A stretch of 64,000 nt of DNA. Source: Streptomyces sp. NBC_01707 (GTDB lineage Bacteria; Actinomycetota; Actinomycetes; Streptomycetales; Streptomycetaceae). Position 1 is the first letter of the stretch; every line of letters starts with the position of its first letter. The notes beneath the pieces were generated by a model, which was not told where the DNA came from, searched no databases, and was given only the letters and a program-made list of their open reading frames with translations. Position numbers and translations under genes: made by a program. The stretch lies in assembly GCF_041438805.1 (NCBI RefSeq), contig NZ_CP109190.1, positions 1,984,001 through 2,048,000 on the forward strand. Direction: 5' to 3'. Below, piece by piece: positions 9,055-16,954 of this stretch.

Positions 9055-9935
9055 CCGCGGCACCGGTGGATCTGTCGGTCTACCTGGTGACGGACACGGC
9101 CCAGTGCGCGGCCCGCGGCCGGAGCGTGGCCGAGACCGTCGCCCTGGCAGTGGCCGGGGGCGTGACCGCCGTGCAGATCCGGGAGAAGCACGCCACCGGG
9201 AGGGAGTTCCTGCACACGGTTCTGGAGGTGGCCGCCGTCCTTCCCGAACGAGTGACGCTGATCGTCAACGACCGGGTGGACGTGTTCCTGGCGGCCCGAG
9301 CCGCCGGCGCCCGCGTGACAGGTGTTCACGTCGGCCAGTCGGATCTGCCGCCGGCGGCCGTACGCGAACTGATCGGGGAGGACGCGGTTCTGGGCCTGAG
9401 TGCAGCCACCCCCGAGCAACTGCGGGCCGCCGCCGAGGATCCGGCGCGCGTCCACCACGTCGGCATCGGCGCGTTGCACGCGACCAGGACCAAGGCGGAC
9501 GCCCCGGCCCCGCTCGGCCATGCCGGCTTCGCCCGCCTCGCCCGGCTCAGCGATCTGCCCGCCGTGGCCATCGGCGGCATCACCCCGGCCGACCTGCCGC
9601 GCCTGCGAGACGCCGGGGCGGTGGGAGCCGCCGCCGTCTCCGGCATCTGCGCCGCCGTGGACCCTCGTGCGTCGGCACGCGCGTACGCCCGGGCATGGCC
9701 CCGTGCCCGGCCGGAGAACCTCGCACGACCGCGCCGCGCGCGTGCTGACGATCGGCGGATCCGACTGCGGCGACGACCCGGAAGTCCACCCGCCCCGAAG
9801 GCGATGCCGATGCCGGGCGCCCACGGTAGGAGCATGCTCACGGCTGTCACGGGACAGCACTCTGGCGCGTGGCGCATCCCTCGCGACGTTCCGGGTGACG
9901 GCCTTCAGCGCGTCCCCGTGGAGGACCTCCGGTGA
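9051..9935 (+). CDS. thiE: thiamine phosphate synthase ThiE with a read-through thiD-derived tail
   Basis: Residues 1 to about 220 are a complete ThiE TIM barrel: [51 protein letters not shown] and [10 protein letters not shown]. It joins HMP-PP and thiazole phosphate to give thiamine phosphate. ThiE normally ends near residue 215. This frame continues another roughly 75 residues, and the tail contains [19 protein letters not shown], clearly derived from ThiD (HMP-P kinase) rather than ThiE. The start of thiD lies in a different frame, so the tail is a product of gene decay, not a functional fusion. Third gene of the TPP-controlled operon. Confidence 0.88.
   Translation: MTAAPVDLSVYLVTDTAQCAARGRSVAETVALAVAGGVTAVQIREKHATGREFLHTVLEVAAVLPERVTLIVNDRVDVFLAARAAGARVTGVHVGQSDLPPAAVRELIGEDAVLGLSAATPEQLRAAAEDPARVHHVGIGALHATRTKADAPAPLGHAGFARLARLSDLPAVAIGGITPADLPRLRDAGAVGAAAVSGICAAVDPRASARAYARAWPRARPENLARPRRARADDRRIRLRRRPGSPPAPKAMPMPGAHGRSMLTAVTGQHSGAWRIPRDVPGDGLQRVPVEDLR
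9724..9935 (+). pseudogene. thiD: truncated, frameshifted thiD remnant
   Basis: One frame gives [15 protein letters not shown], the N-terminus of HMP/HMP-P kinase (normally VLTIAGSDSGGGAG). After a shift, the thiE frame gives [19 protein letters not shown] and GAWRIPRDV, matching the next ThiD segment (KTMLALGAHGMSVLTAVT). The normal ATP/substrate residues, and about 200 residues of the kinase, are absent before the stop at 9933-9935. The original order was thus thiM-thiE-thiD, with thiD lost by internal deletion and frameshift. Confidence 0.75.
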
Positions 9936-9986
9936 CTGACCGTACCCGGGCTGTGCTCCGAGTTGTGAAAGTCTGTTCATACATGA

Positions 9987-10003
9987 GCGGGTTTCCCACC
10001 CGC
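9987..10003 (+). terminator. short hairpin after the thi operon
   Basis: GCGGGT and ACCCGC pair around a five-base loop, 52 bases after the end of thiE and before the YceI gene. No T-run follows, so this is a weak candidate. Confidence 0.3.
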
Positions 10004-10044
10004 GACTTGCGCGTGCGAGGTACCCCCGAGTAACAACATGTCCC

Positions 10045-10686
10045 ATGAACTTTTTCAGCCGCGGCACCACGCTCCGACGCCCGGCGGCGCCCGCCGCTCC
10101 GACAACCCCCGCTGCTGCCGTGATGCCGGATCCCGCCCTGGCAGCTCTCACCGGAGAGTGGATGATCGACCCCGCCCACAGCAGGATCGGTTTCTCGGTG
10201 CGGCACGCGATGGTGACGACGGTGCGCGGATCCTTCGGTTCGTACGACAGTCGCCTCTACTTCGACGGCCGGAACCCGGCACGCTCTCGCGCGGACATCG
10301 TGCTGCACACCTCGAGCGTCGACACGGGGGTGGAGCAGCGTGACGCCCACCTGGTCGGGCGTGACTTCCTGGACGCCGCGACGTATCCGCGGATGACCTT
10401 CACCAGTACCGCCGTTCACCTCGCGGGCAAGGACGTCTACCGCATGACCGGCGACCTCACCATCAGGGGCATCACCCACCCCGTGGAACTGGACCTCACC
10501 TACATCGGCCATGTCACCGACCCGTTCGGCTACGAACGGGTCGGCTTCGACGGCACGACCACCATCAACCGATCGGACTGGGGCCTGACCTACAACGCCC
10601 GGCTGGCGGAGGGCGGGGCAATGGTCAGCGAGCGGCTCCGCCTCCAGTTCGACATCGCGGCGATCCGTTCCACCTCGAAGCACTGA
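10045..10686 (+). CDS. YceI family lipocalin-like protein
   Basis: 213 residues. The YceI barrel spans about 38-210: GEWMIDPAHSRIGFSVRHAMVTTVRGSF at its start, SVDTGVEQRDAHLVGRDFLDAATYPRMTF in the centre and GDLTIRGITHPVELD toward the end, all family signatures. YceI proteins bind isoprenoid-type lipids in a hydrophobic tube. The N-terminal 35 residues are Pro/Ala-rich without a clear signal peptide, so a cytoplasmic location is likely. It stands alone, on the same strand as the thi operon but 109 bases downstream. Confidence 0.93.
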   Translation: MNFFSRGTTLRRPAAPAAPTTPAAAVMPDPALAALTGEWMIDPAHSRIGFSVRHAMVTTVRGSFGSYDSRLYFDGRNPARSRADIVLHTSSVDTGVEQRDAHLVGRDFLDAATYPRMTFTSTAVHLAGKDVYRMTGDLTIRGITHPVELDLTYIGHVTDPFGYERVGFDGTTTINRSDWGLTYNARLAEGGAMVSERLRLQFDIAAIRSTSKH

Positions 10687-10843
10687 CCCCGCCCGTACGG
10701 GAGGTGTCAGTGGCATCTGCCGTCACCGGATCGACACGGCCACCCTGCCCCCGCCGTCGTGGGTCGACCACCCCAAGTGCCGTGCTACACACACCGGTTC
10801 ACCGACGGGTCGACCGGTCCCGGCGCCGCGTCGGTGTCGGGGC

Positions 10844-11806
10844 TCACCACGCCAGCCCCTTCAGCCGGGTGGCCACCTGCTCGCGGTCCCAGGCGCCGTC
10901 GGCGACCACCACGCGATACCGGTACGCGAAGGACTCGCCGGCGTCCAGCGCGAACTCCTCGAAGAACGCCCAGGAGAACGCGACGGTCGGGATCGGCGCC
11001 GCGCGCACGAACCAGTGCGAGGCGTGAATCGCGTCCGCGTTCCCTGGCGCGTGCGCGAACATCAGCGTCGAGTGGCCGTCGACGTCGTCGTGCTCGCCGG
11101 TGAACGCCAGCCACGGGCCCTGCGTGCCCATCAACTCACCCTCGGTGCCGGGGCCGAAGACTCGGCCTCCGGTGAAGTCGCGCGGTCCGCGCCACTGCAG
11201 ACCGGTGTACCCGGCCATCTCGCGGCCCGCCGTGGTCGGTGAGCCGAAGCGCAGAGCCTCGCCGTCCTCGCGGACGTTGGTCAGCCGGATCGACCAGTCC
11301 ACGGCGTACGAGCCGGTCTCCGGGTCCACCGCGTGCACCCGTACCCCGCGCCGCTCCCGCGCCCACTGGGCGCCTCCGTTCTCCACCCAGGTCAGCCGCT
11401 CGGTGAAGGACAGTTCGTCGGCGCACACGTCGATGGCATCGAAGCCGTCGTGCCGCATCGAGCCGATCAGCTCGTGGAGGCCCAGATAGCCCTTGCCGTG
11501 GATGTAGGAGTGGCCGCCCCAGAAGTTCTGCCCGGACAGATGACTCGCCGTCATCTGCAGTCCCTTGTGCCAGCGGTGGTCACTGGGCCGGTAGCCGGAG
11601 ACAAGGCGGCCGGACAGGGTGCGCAGCGGGTGGACATACGGTTTACGGGCCTCGAACGCGACCGGGTCGGGCCGGTACACGTACGAGAACAGCTCCACGC
11701 CGGTCGCGGCGGCGCGCACGGTGATCCGCTCGCCGTGGACGTGCGTGACCTCGACGGCGGCCGCGCTCTTGGGGGTCGTACCGCCGCTCACGGCCTCGCC
11801 GCTCAA
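10844..11806 (-). CDS. PmoA family (DUF6807) protein
   Basis: About 320 residues. Motifs RKPYVHPLRTLSG, DHRWHKGLQM, NFWGGHSY and PTVAFSWAFFEEFALDAGESFAYRYRV are typical of the 'methane oxygenase PmoA' family, now DUF6807. Despite the name, these are soluble proteins found beside sugar oxidoreductases, not methane monooxygenase subunits. A TTG start at 11806 gives a 4-base overlap with the preceding stop and has GGAG nine bases upstream. TTG 11821 and GTG 11791 are alternatives. It is the second gene of the operon with the Gfo/Idh/MocA oxidoreductase, so it probably acts on the same keto-sugar or sugar-acid chemistry (inference). Confidence 0.85.
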   Translation of the reverse strand: MSGEAVSGGTTPKSAAAVEVTHVHGERITVRAAATGVELFSYVYRPDPVAFEARKPYVHPLRTLSGRLVSGYRPSDHRWHKGLQMTASHLSGQNFWGGHSYIHGKGYLGLHELIGSMRHDGFDAIDVCADELSFTERLTWVENGGAQWARERRGVRVHAVDPETGSYAVDWSIRLTNVREDGEALRFGSPTTAGREMAGYTGLQWRGPRDFTGGRVFGPGTEGELMGTQGPWLAFTGEHDDVDGHSTLMFAHAPGNADAIHASHWFVRAAPIPTVAFSWAFFEEFALDAGESFAYRYRVVVADGAWDREQVATRLKGLAW

Positions 11807-12918
11807 CGCTTCGGGCTCCAATCCGGGTGGTCGCCGTGCATCGTGGCGTAGAACGGGTCGCCTGGGCCGAGCTCACCGGCCTTTACGGCGGCGCCGGTGA
11901 ACGCCGATTTGTACAGCGCGGCCGCGAACTCCAGGGTGCTGCGGGCGTCGCGGCCGCTGCCGGGCGGTCGGGTACCCGCGTCGTGCGCGTCGAGCAGCGC
12001 GGTCAGTTGCGCGGTGTGCGAGCTGGGTACGTCAGCCGCGGGCGCGGGCGGCTGTGGGGCGCCGGGTGCCGAGGTGTACCGCCAGTCGTCGTTCGAGTGC
12101 CCGTACAGATGAGTCAGTTCGACGGTGGCCCGCTCGCAGTCGATGCGGATGCGGCTGGTCTCGTCGGGCGAGAGAACCGAGTTGACGACGGTGGCCAGGG
12201 CGCCGCCCGCGAACCGTACAAGCGCGGTGGACACGTCCTCGCTCTCCGTGTCGTGCACCAGGCGGGCGGCCATCGCGCGCACCTCGGTCCACTCGCCGAG
12301 CAGGTGCAGGAGCAGGTCGTACTGGTGGATGCCGTGGCCCATGGTGGGGCCGCCGCCCTCGCCGGCCCAACGGCCGCGCCAGGGCGCCGCGTAGTACGCG
12401 GCGTCGCGGTACCAGGTGGTCTGGCAGTGCGCGACGAGCGGGCGGCCGAGCGTGCCGTCGGCGAGCAGGGAGCGGGCGTGCACGGCGCCGGAGCCGTAAC
12501 GGTGCTGGAAGACGACGGACGCGTACCCGCCACTGGCGTCCTCGGCGGCGGCGATCTCGTCGTACTCGGCGAGCGACAGTGTCAGCGGCTTCTCGCACAG
12601 CACCCAGGCACCGGACTTCAGGGCGGCGACGGTCTGCTCGCGGTGGAACGCCGGTGGCGTGCCGATGAGCACCAGGTCCGGTCGGTCCGCCGTGAGCATC
12701 GCGGCGAGATCGGTGTGCCCGGCGACGTCCGCGAAACCGGCCTCGGCGGCCTGGGCTCCGAACGCGTCGAGCCGGGCGGGATCCACGTCGACGGCTGCGA
12801 CCAGTTCGGCGCGGTCGCGCAGGGCGGCGAGGGCGGGCAGATGGCTTCCGGTGACGATCGCGCCGGTGCCGACGACGGCGGCACGCAGAGGAGATGCCGG
12901 ACGAGAGGGGGATGACAT
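11803..12918 (-). CDS. Gfo/Idh/MocA family NAD(P)-dependent oxidoreductase
   Basis: 371 residues. An N-terminal Rossmann domain (AAVVGTGAIVTGSHLPALAAL, then VAAVDVDPAR) is followed by the family motif CEKPL near residue 105. The C-terminal alpha/beta domain contains GHGIHQYDLLLHLLGE, which holds the catalytic His/Asp region. Members oxidise or reduce sugars and inositols. It is the first gene of an operon with the PmoA-like protein. Its promoter carries a perfect GAAAGCGCTTTC palindrome, so it is probably under LacI-type control shared with the ThuA gene and the ABC importer of this window. Confidence 0.92.
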   Translation of the reverse strand: MSSPSRPASPLRAAVVGTGAIVTGSHLPALAALRDRAELVAAVDVDPARLDAFGAQAAEAGFADVAGHTDLAAMLTADRPDLVLIGTPPAFHREQTVAALKSGAWVLCEKPLTLSLAEYDEIAAAEDASGGYASVVFQHRYGSGAVHARSLLADGTLGRPLVAHCQTTWYRDAAYYAAPWRGRWAGEGGGPTMGHGIHQYDLLLHLLGEWTEVRAMAARLVHDTESEDVSTALVRFAGGALATVVNSVLSPDETSRIRIDCERATVELTHLYGHSNDDWRYTSAPGAPQPPAPAADVPSSHTAQLTALLDAHDAGTRPPGSGRDARSTLEFAAALYKSAFTGAAVKAGELGPGDPFYATMHGDHPDWSPKR

Positions 12919-13272
12919 GCGGGTTCCTCGGAGAGCAGGTGAGGGGAAAGCGCTTTCCGTACACAGGACCCTAACCGCGATCGAAGGACGCGGACAAGGC
13001 CCGCGCCCGGTTCATGGCCCGCAGCGAAGGTGCCTCGAGGCAATACCTGACCGGTTCCCGGCGAACGGCAGTCACGGGGCCCTGATGGTCACTTGCACAC
13101 GCCGCGGTTGCTCCCCCGCCCAAGAAATCTTTCGATGCGCAATGCAGGGACTCCGAGTGAATATCGGAACAATCGGTGGAACAGTAGTAGATTCCGCTGG
13201 CGGCGGCATCGCCCCCGCCGGCCTCTTGCGGACCCGACCCTTCATCATCAACAGCCCATCGAAAGGCGGCCC
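12919..13272. other. divergent intergenic region
   Basis: Apart from the operator and promoter at 12945-12997, this stretch holds the upstream region of the PLD-like gene. No RNA or protein gene is recognised. A GC-rich inverted segment near 13199-13221 may be structured. Confidence 0.35.
12945..12997 (-). promoter_or_regulatory. promoter with LacI-type operator for the oxidoreductase operon
   Basis: On the minus strand, TTGTCC (12992-12997) and TAGGGT (12968-12973) form -35 and -10 boxes 18 bases apart. Nine bases downstream of the -10 lies the perfect 14-base palindrome GGAAAGCGCTTTCC (12945-12958), a typical LacI/CcpA-family operator. It would block transcription near the start site. Confidence 0.72.
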
Positions 13273-14577
13273 ATGAAGCGTACGTTCACGTTGATCACCG
13301 CGCTGGTCTTCACCGTGCTGTCGCTGACGACGGCGCACGCCGCGGTCAAGAAGGCCAAGACCCCGCTGAGTTGCGAGTCCCGGACGTTCGTCTCCAGCCC
13401 GGGGCCGCGTTTCAACGACCCGGAGGACCCCGCCGCCCAGATGAAGATCATGGGCCCGATCATCGAATCGATCAACAGCGCCAGCTGCGGGCAGACCGTA
13501 CGCGTCGCCATGTACTCGATCAGCATCGCGCAACCGGGCCCGGATTTCGCCAACGCCCTGATCGCCGCGCACCAGCGCGGCGTCATCGTGAAGGCGCTGA
13601 TGGACGCTCACAGCGACAACAAGATCTGGCAGTCGATGGTCACCGAGTTGGGCAACGACCCGCGAGCCTCCAGCTTCGCCGCGCTGTGCCCGGGCGGCTG
13701 CCTGTCCCACTTCGGCGGCTCCGCCCTGCACGCGAAGTACTACATGCTCAGCGGTGGGCTCGATGCGAACAGGACTGTGACCGTCAGCAGCGCCAACCCC
13801 ACCTCCGCCCAAGCCGGCACCGCATGGAACAGCAGCGCCACCGTCAAGGGCAACGTCGACCTGTACAACTCCTACGTCCGCTACTTCACCGCCATGGCCA
13901 AGGGGGCGATCAACGGCCCGGGCCCGCTGGCACCCGACTACTACAACTCCACCAGCGCCACGGCCGCCAGGAAACTGTCCCCGCCCTCCTACCAGTGGCC
14001 CAAGGCTCGCTCCAGAAGTGACACCTGGGTCGACTTCCTGGGCAACATCAAGGCGCCGGCCACGATCAACATCGCCATGTTCCAGTGGACCTCTCACGGA
14101 CAGCCGGGCGACCGGAACTATCTGGAGCTGCCGAAGAAGCTGGTGAGTCTGGCAGGAACCGGCGTCAAGATCCATATTCTTATCACCGCCGGCCAGGTCG
14201 ATGACAGCGTGCAGAGCTACCTGAAGAACCGGCCGAACATCGACGTGCACGACACCACCCACGGCACCGACGCGAACGGCAACGCTCTGCACTACACGCA
14301 CGACAAGTACATGATGGTCAGCGGCAGTTACGCGGGTGCGGCCGACTCCAGGATCGTGTTCATCGGGTCCTCGAACTGGACGAGCAACGGCGTCTGGCAC
14401 AACGACGAGTCGAACCTGAAGCTGACCGGTCGGTCCAACTACGACATGTTCATGACGGACTGGCAGAACCAGTACGACCGCTGCTGCGGGACCGTGACGC
14501 GACAGTTGAGTGCCGAGCAGCGCGGCGAGAATACGGCACGAGAGATTCCGATCGATCCGAGGCAGGTCGTGGAATAG
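13273..14577 (+). CDS. secreted phospholipase D-like protein
   Basis: 434 residues with a Sec signal (MKRTFTLITALVFTVLS...AHA, cleavage near residue 24). Two PLD-type repeats are visible: HAKYYMLSG around residue 155 followed by VSSANPT, and HDKYMMVSG around 345 followed by IGSSNWTSNG. In both repeats the Asp of the classical HxKxxxxD motif is replaced by Ser. The His and Lys that form and stabilise the phospho-enzyme are kept. Related actinobacterial exported proteins are annotated only as PLD-like; the substrate could be phospholipid, nucleic acid or another phosphodiester. It is a single gene with the ATG close to its predicted RBS. Confidence 0.85.
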   Translation: MKRTFTLITALVFTVLSLTTAHAAVKKAKTPLSCESRTFVSSPGPRFNDPEDPAAQMKIMGPIIESINSASCGQTVRVAMYSISIAQPGPDFANALIAAHQRGVIVKALMDAHSDNKIWQSMVTELGNDPRASSFAALCPGGCLSHFGGSALHAKYYMLSGGLDANRTVTVSSANPTSAQAGTAWNSSATVKGNVDLYNSYVRYFTAMAKGAINGPGPLAPDYYNSTSATAARKLSPPSYQWPKARSRSDTWVDFLGNIKAPATINIAMFQWTSHGQPGDRNYLELPKKLVSLAGTGVKIHILITAGQVDDSVQSYLKNRPNIDVHDTTHGTDANGNALHYTHDKYMMVSGSYAGAADSRIVFIGSSNWTSNGVWHNDESNLKLTGRSNYDMFMTDWQNQYDRCCGTVTRQLSAEQRGENTAREIPIDPRQVVE

Positions 14578-15290
14578 GCGTTCTCGGTCCGACGAACAGT
14601 GCCGGTGAGCTCCAACCTTGCAGACCTGGCGAACAGTTGCGGCGAATGGCGTCGGACGTGGAGATGCTTCCGACGGACGACGTCACGACCGAGATCGCCT
14701 GTCCACCAGGAGCTTCCGCGCGCTTGTCCGTCCAGCCGGCGTCGATCGTCCAGCTCGGCTCTGCACTTCCTCGCCTGCGAGCTCGCCGCACGTTCGCCGG
14801 GAGCAGGGGCGCGCTGGGCGTCGGCTGTCCACCGGACGGCCGGCACTGCCAGGGCAGGGTTCGTGGCGCCGCTCGCAACGCCGAACACCCGGCTCTTCAC
14901 CATGCCGGCCGACGACGACAGCCTGAACACGTACGCGCTCGACTCGACGAACGACTCGTTCCCAGTGCGTCCACCTGACGGCGACGGGTGGACGATCATC
15001 GGACATGTGCCCAAGATTTCGCATGGCCCCATATCGTCGGCCCTGGTCATGGGGACGCCGCTCCCAGCCCCGCTCCCACCAGGGGCGAGCGCGACCTGCA
15101 CCGAGAAGCGCCGGCCCATACCCATAAGCCCCCGAACGACGGGGGCCGACGGTCACAAAACGGACACGAACGTGAACGCGCGGGCAGGAAATCGAATATA
15201 AGGACAGCGATCCGAGTGGGAGCAATTCGTCAAGGGCACCGAGAGCGAACACGCCCCCTCTCATCGCTCCCTGGGAGCGAGCCGGGGAAC
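14578..15290. other. region without a confident gene
   Basis: About 700 bases between the PLD-like gene and tRNA-Pro. An open frame at 14599-15201 on the plus strand reads NTYALDSTNDSFPVRPPDGD and GWTIIGHVPK in its second half, which looks more protein-like than its first half. It has no plausible start or known motif and could be a decayed gene. Nothing else is identified. Confidence 0.3.
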
Positions 15291-15292
15291 AG

Positions 15293-15320
15293 AAAAAGGG
15301 CCGTTATGAAAACGGCCCTT
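15293..15320 (-). terminator. rho-independent terminator of tRNA-Pro
   Basis: AAGGGCCGTT (15296-15305) and AACGGCCCTT (15311-15320) form a perfect 10-base stem with a 5-base loop, followed on the minus strand by a T-run (A-run at 15293-15297 on the plus strand). A second inverted repeat, GTTCGAA-ACG-TTCGAAC (15331-15347), lies between it and the tRNA 3' end and may assist trailer processing. Confidence 0.85.
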
Positions 15321-15349
15321 CACCTGCGACGTTCGAAACGTTCGAACTG

Positions 15350-15423
<74 letters not shown>

Positions 15424-15599
15424 TTGCTCGCCTGACCTGGGCTTTTCCCCTGGCTGAACGCGCATGAGAACAATACCGCACTTGGGCCGGTGCTCACGAA
15501 CGCCTTTCGGTACTTCACCTCGACCGAACTTGAGGTCGAACGCTGGGACGCATGACGATCAAGACCGGCGCTCCCGTGCCGCGACCCCAGCCGCCAGAT

Positions 15600-16225
15600 G
15601 AGCCTGACGACGGGCGACGAGAAACACGGGTCCGCGGCCACCTCGAATCGCGACGCACTCCGGGTGCCGTACCACCGCGTGCCGCGCGTCACACCGGCCA
15701 CGGTGGATGATCCGGAGCCCGACAGGTTCCTGCTCTCGAAGGGGCACGGGGCGATGTCGCACTACGGCGGTCCTCGCCACAGACGGCTTCTGCGACGAGG
15801 CTCCACTGTCCGGTTTCGGCGGGTACGACCCGCCGCTGGGACACCACTCGGACCGACTGCTCGTCCCGGGCACCGAAATCGGCAGCGGATCACCGCGACA
15901 CGGACTGCCGCCGGCCGTAGGCAGCGTGCTCGGCCTGCGGGCGCGGGGGCTCACCGTTCCGCAGGCCCGGATCCTGGTCGGGGACGCCGATCTGGACAGG
16001 GCAGCAATCGCGAGGCGATCGCTCATGCCGGTCCGGCCGGTCTCGACCAGTTGCACACCCTGGTGATCGACAACGCCTCGGCGGCATCGTTTCCCGGTTC
16101 GAAGCGGCCGGCTGGTCGGTCCCGACCGTGGACGGGCGCGAGCACGAGGCGCTGTACGCGGCCTGCACCGCACCCCACCCCGGCCTCCTCACGCAGTGAT
16201 CACCCACGTCGCCCCCAAGAGCTGA
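15600..16225 (+). pseudogene. decayed transketolase N-terminal subunit
   Basis: Fragments of a two-subunit-type transketolase N-terminal half appear in order but in different frames. RFLLSKGHGAMSHY lies near 15736. FGGYDPPLGHHSDRLLVPG and EIGSGSPRHGLPPAVGSVLGL (TPP-binding region, normally GSLGHGL) follow in the next frame to about 15970. GSNREAIAHAG and TLVIDNASA lie near 16010-16085. SRFEAAGWSVPTVDGREHEAL runs to about 16199. At least three frameshifts separate them, so no active enzyme can be made. The spacing and order are still those of a real gene, so decay is recent. Confidence 0.78.
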
Positions 16226-16283
16226 CGCCCGTACCGCGGCACACCAGCGCATCCCCTCACCGGAACGAGGAGCACCTCCTCTC

Positions 16284-16630
16284 ATGGACACCATGCGTGA
16301 ACGTTTCATCACCACCGCGACGCGGCTCCTGGACGACGACCCGGGGCCGACCGTCGTGCCGGCCGAGATCAGCCGCGCCGGCTTCGACCGGGCGCCGCGC
16401 GCCCTCATCCGGACCGGGTGATCGATGTCGGCATCCGGGAGCAGCCGCTGATCGCCGCCGGGGCCGAACCGGCGCTGACCGGGATGCGGCCGATCACCCA
16501 TACGTTCATCCCCTTCCTGATGGAGCGGCCGTTCGAGCAGGTGAAGCTCGACTTCGGGCATCAGGGGCATGTCCGGGGGGAATGTCAGCGCCGGCGGTTC
16601 GTACGACTGGCAGGCCGCGGGCATCGAACC
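16284..16630 (+). pseudogene. decayed transketolase C-terminal subunit
   Basis: An intact RBS (GAGGAG) and ATG begin [20 protein letters not shown], a typical start of the transketolase C-terminal subunit. This frame stops after about 45 residues. The next frame supplies [27 protein letters not shown] and [14 protein letters not shown] third supplies VSAGGSYDW to about 16605. The rest of the pyrimidine-binding and C-terminal domains is missing. It is the partner of the decayed subunit just upstream, so the whole enzyme has been lost. Confidence 0.78.
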
Positions 16631-16858
16631 GACGCGCACGTCCTGGATCCGCGCGAGGTACGGGAGCCGATCAGCGGTTTCCTGACCAGCGGAGACCGAG
16701 CGGGGGGACACCGGGCCGCCCCTCACCGGGATGCGGCCGGCCGAGGCGGACAGTCGGCCCCTCAGTAACCGGGCGACCGGACGACGGGGGCCCAGGCCGC
16801 CCGCACCCAGCCCCGCACTCCCCGTCACAGCGAAGTCACAGAGAGCCCTTCCGACCCA

Positions 16859-16916
16859 TTGACCCCGTGGATGGCGTGAACCTAGTCTGAACGGCGCACT
16901 CCAGAAAGCGCTTTCT
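16859..16916 (+). promoter_or_regulatory. promoter with LacI-type operator for the ThuA/sugar dehydrogenase gene
   Basis: TTGACC (16859-16864) and TAGTCT (16883-16888) are 18 bases apart. The perfect palindrome AGAAAGCGCTTTCT follows at 16903-16916, ahead of the ATG at 16955, which has AGGGAG upstream. The layout matches the promoters of the Gfo/Idh/MocA operon and the ABC importer operon in this window. Confidence 0.75.
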
Positions 16917-16954
16917 ACATCCCGCAGTCGGCATCTACCGCACAGGGAGCGCCC

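Noticed and set aside
9051..9935. Bifunctional ThiE-ThiD fusion enzyme
   Set aside because: The ThiD part lacks most of the kinase and its start is in another frame, so only a remnant is present.
10844..11806. Methane monooxygenase subunit from the PmoA name
   Set aside because: The protein is soluble and matches the DUF6807 group; no membrane helices or copper ligands of particulate monooxygenase.
15331..15347. GTTCGAA-ACG-TTCGAAC as a phage attachment core at the tRNA
   Set aside because: It lies outside the tRNA sequence, no integrase or second copy is visible, and it is better explained as trailer structure.
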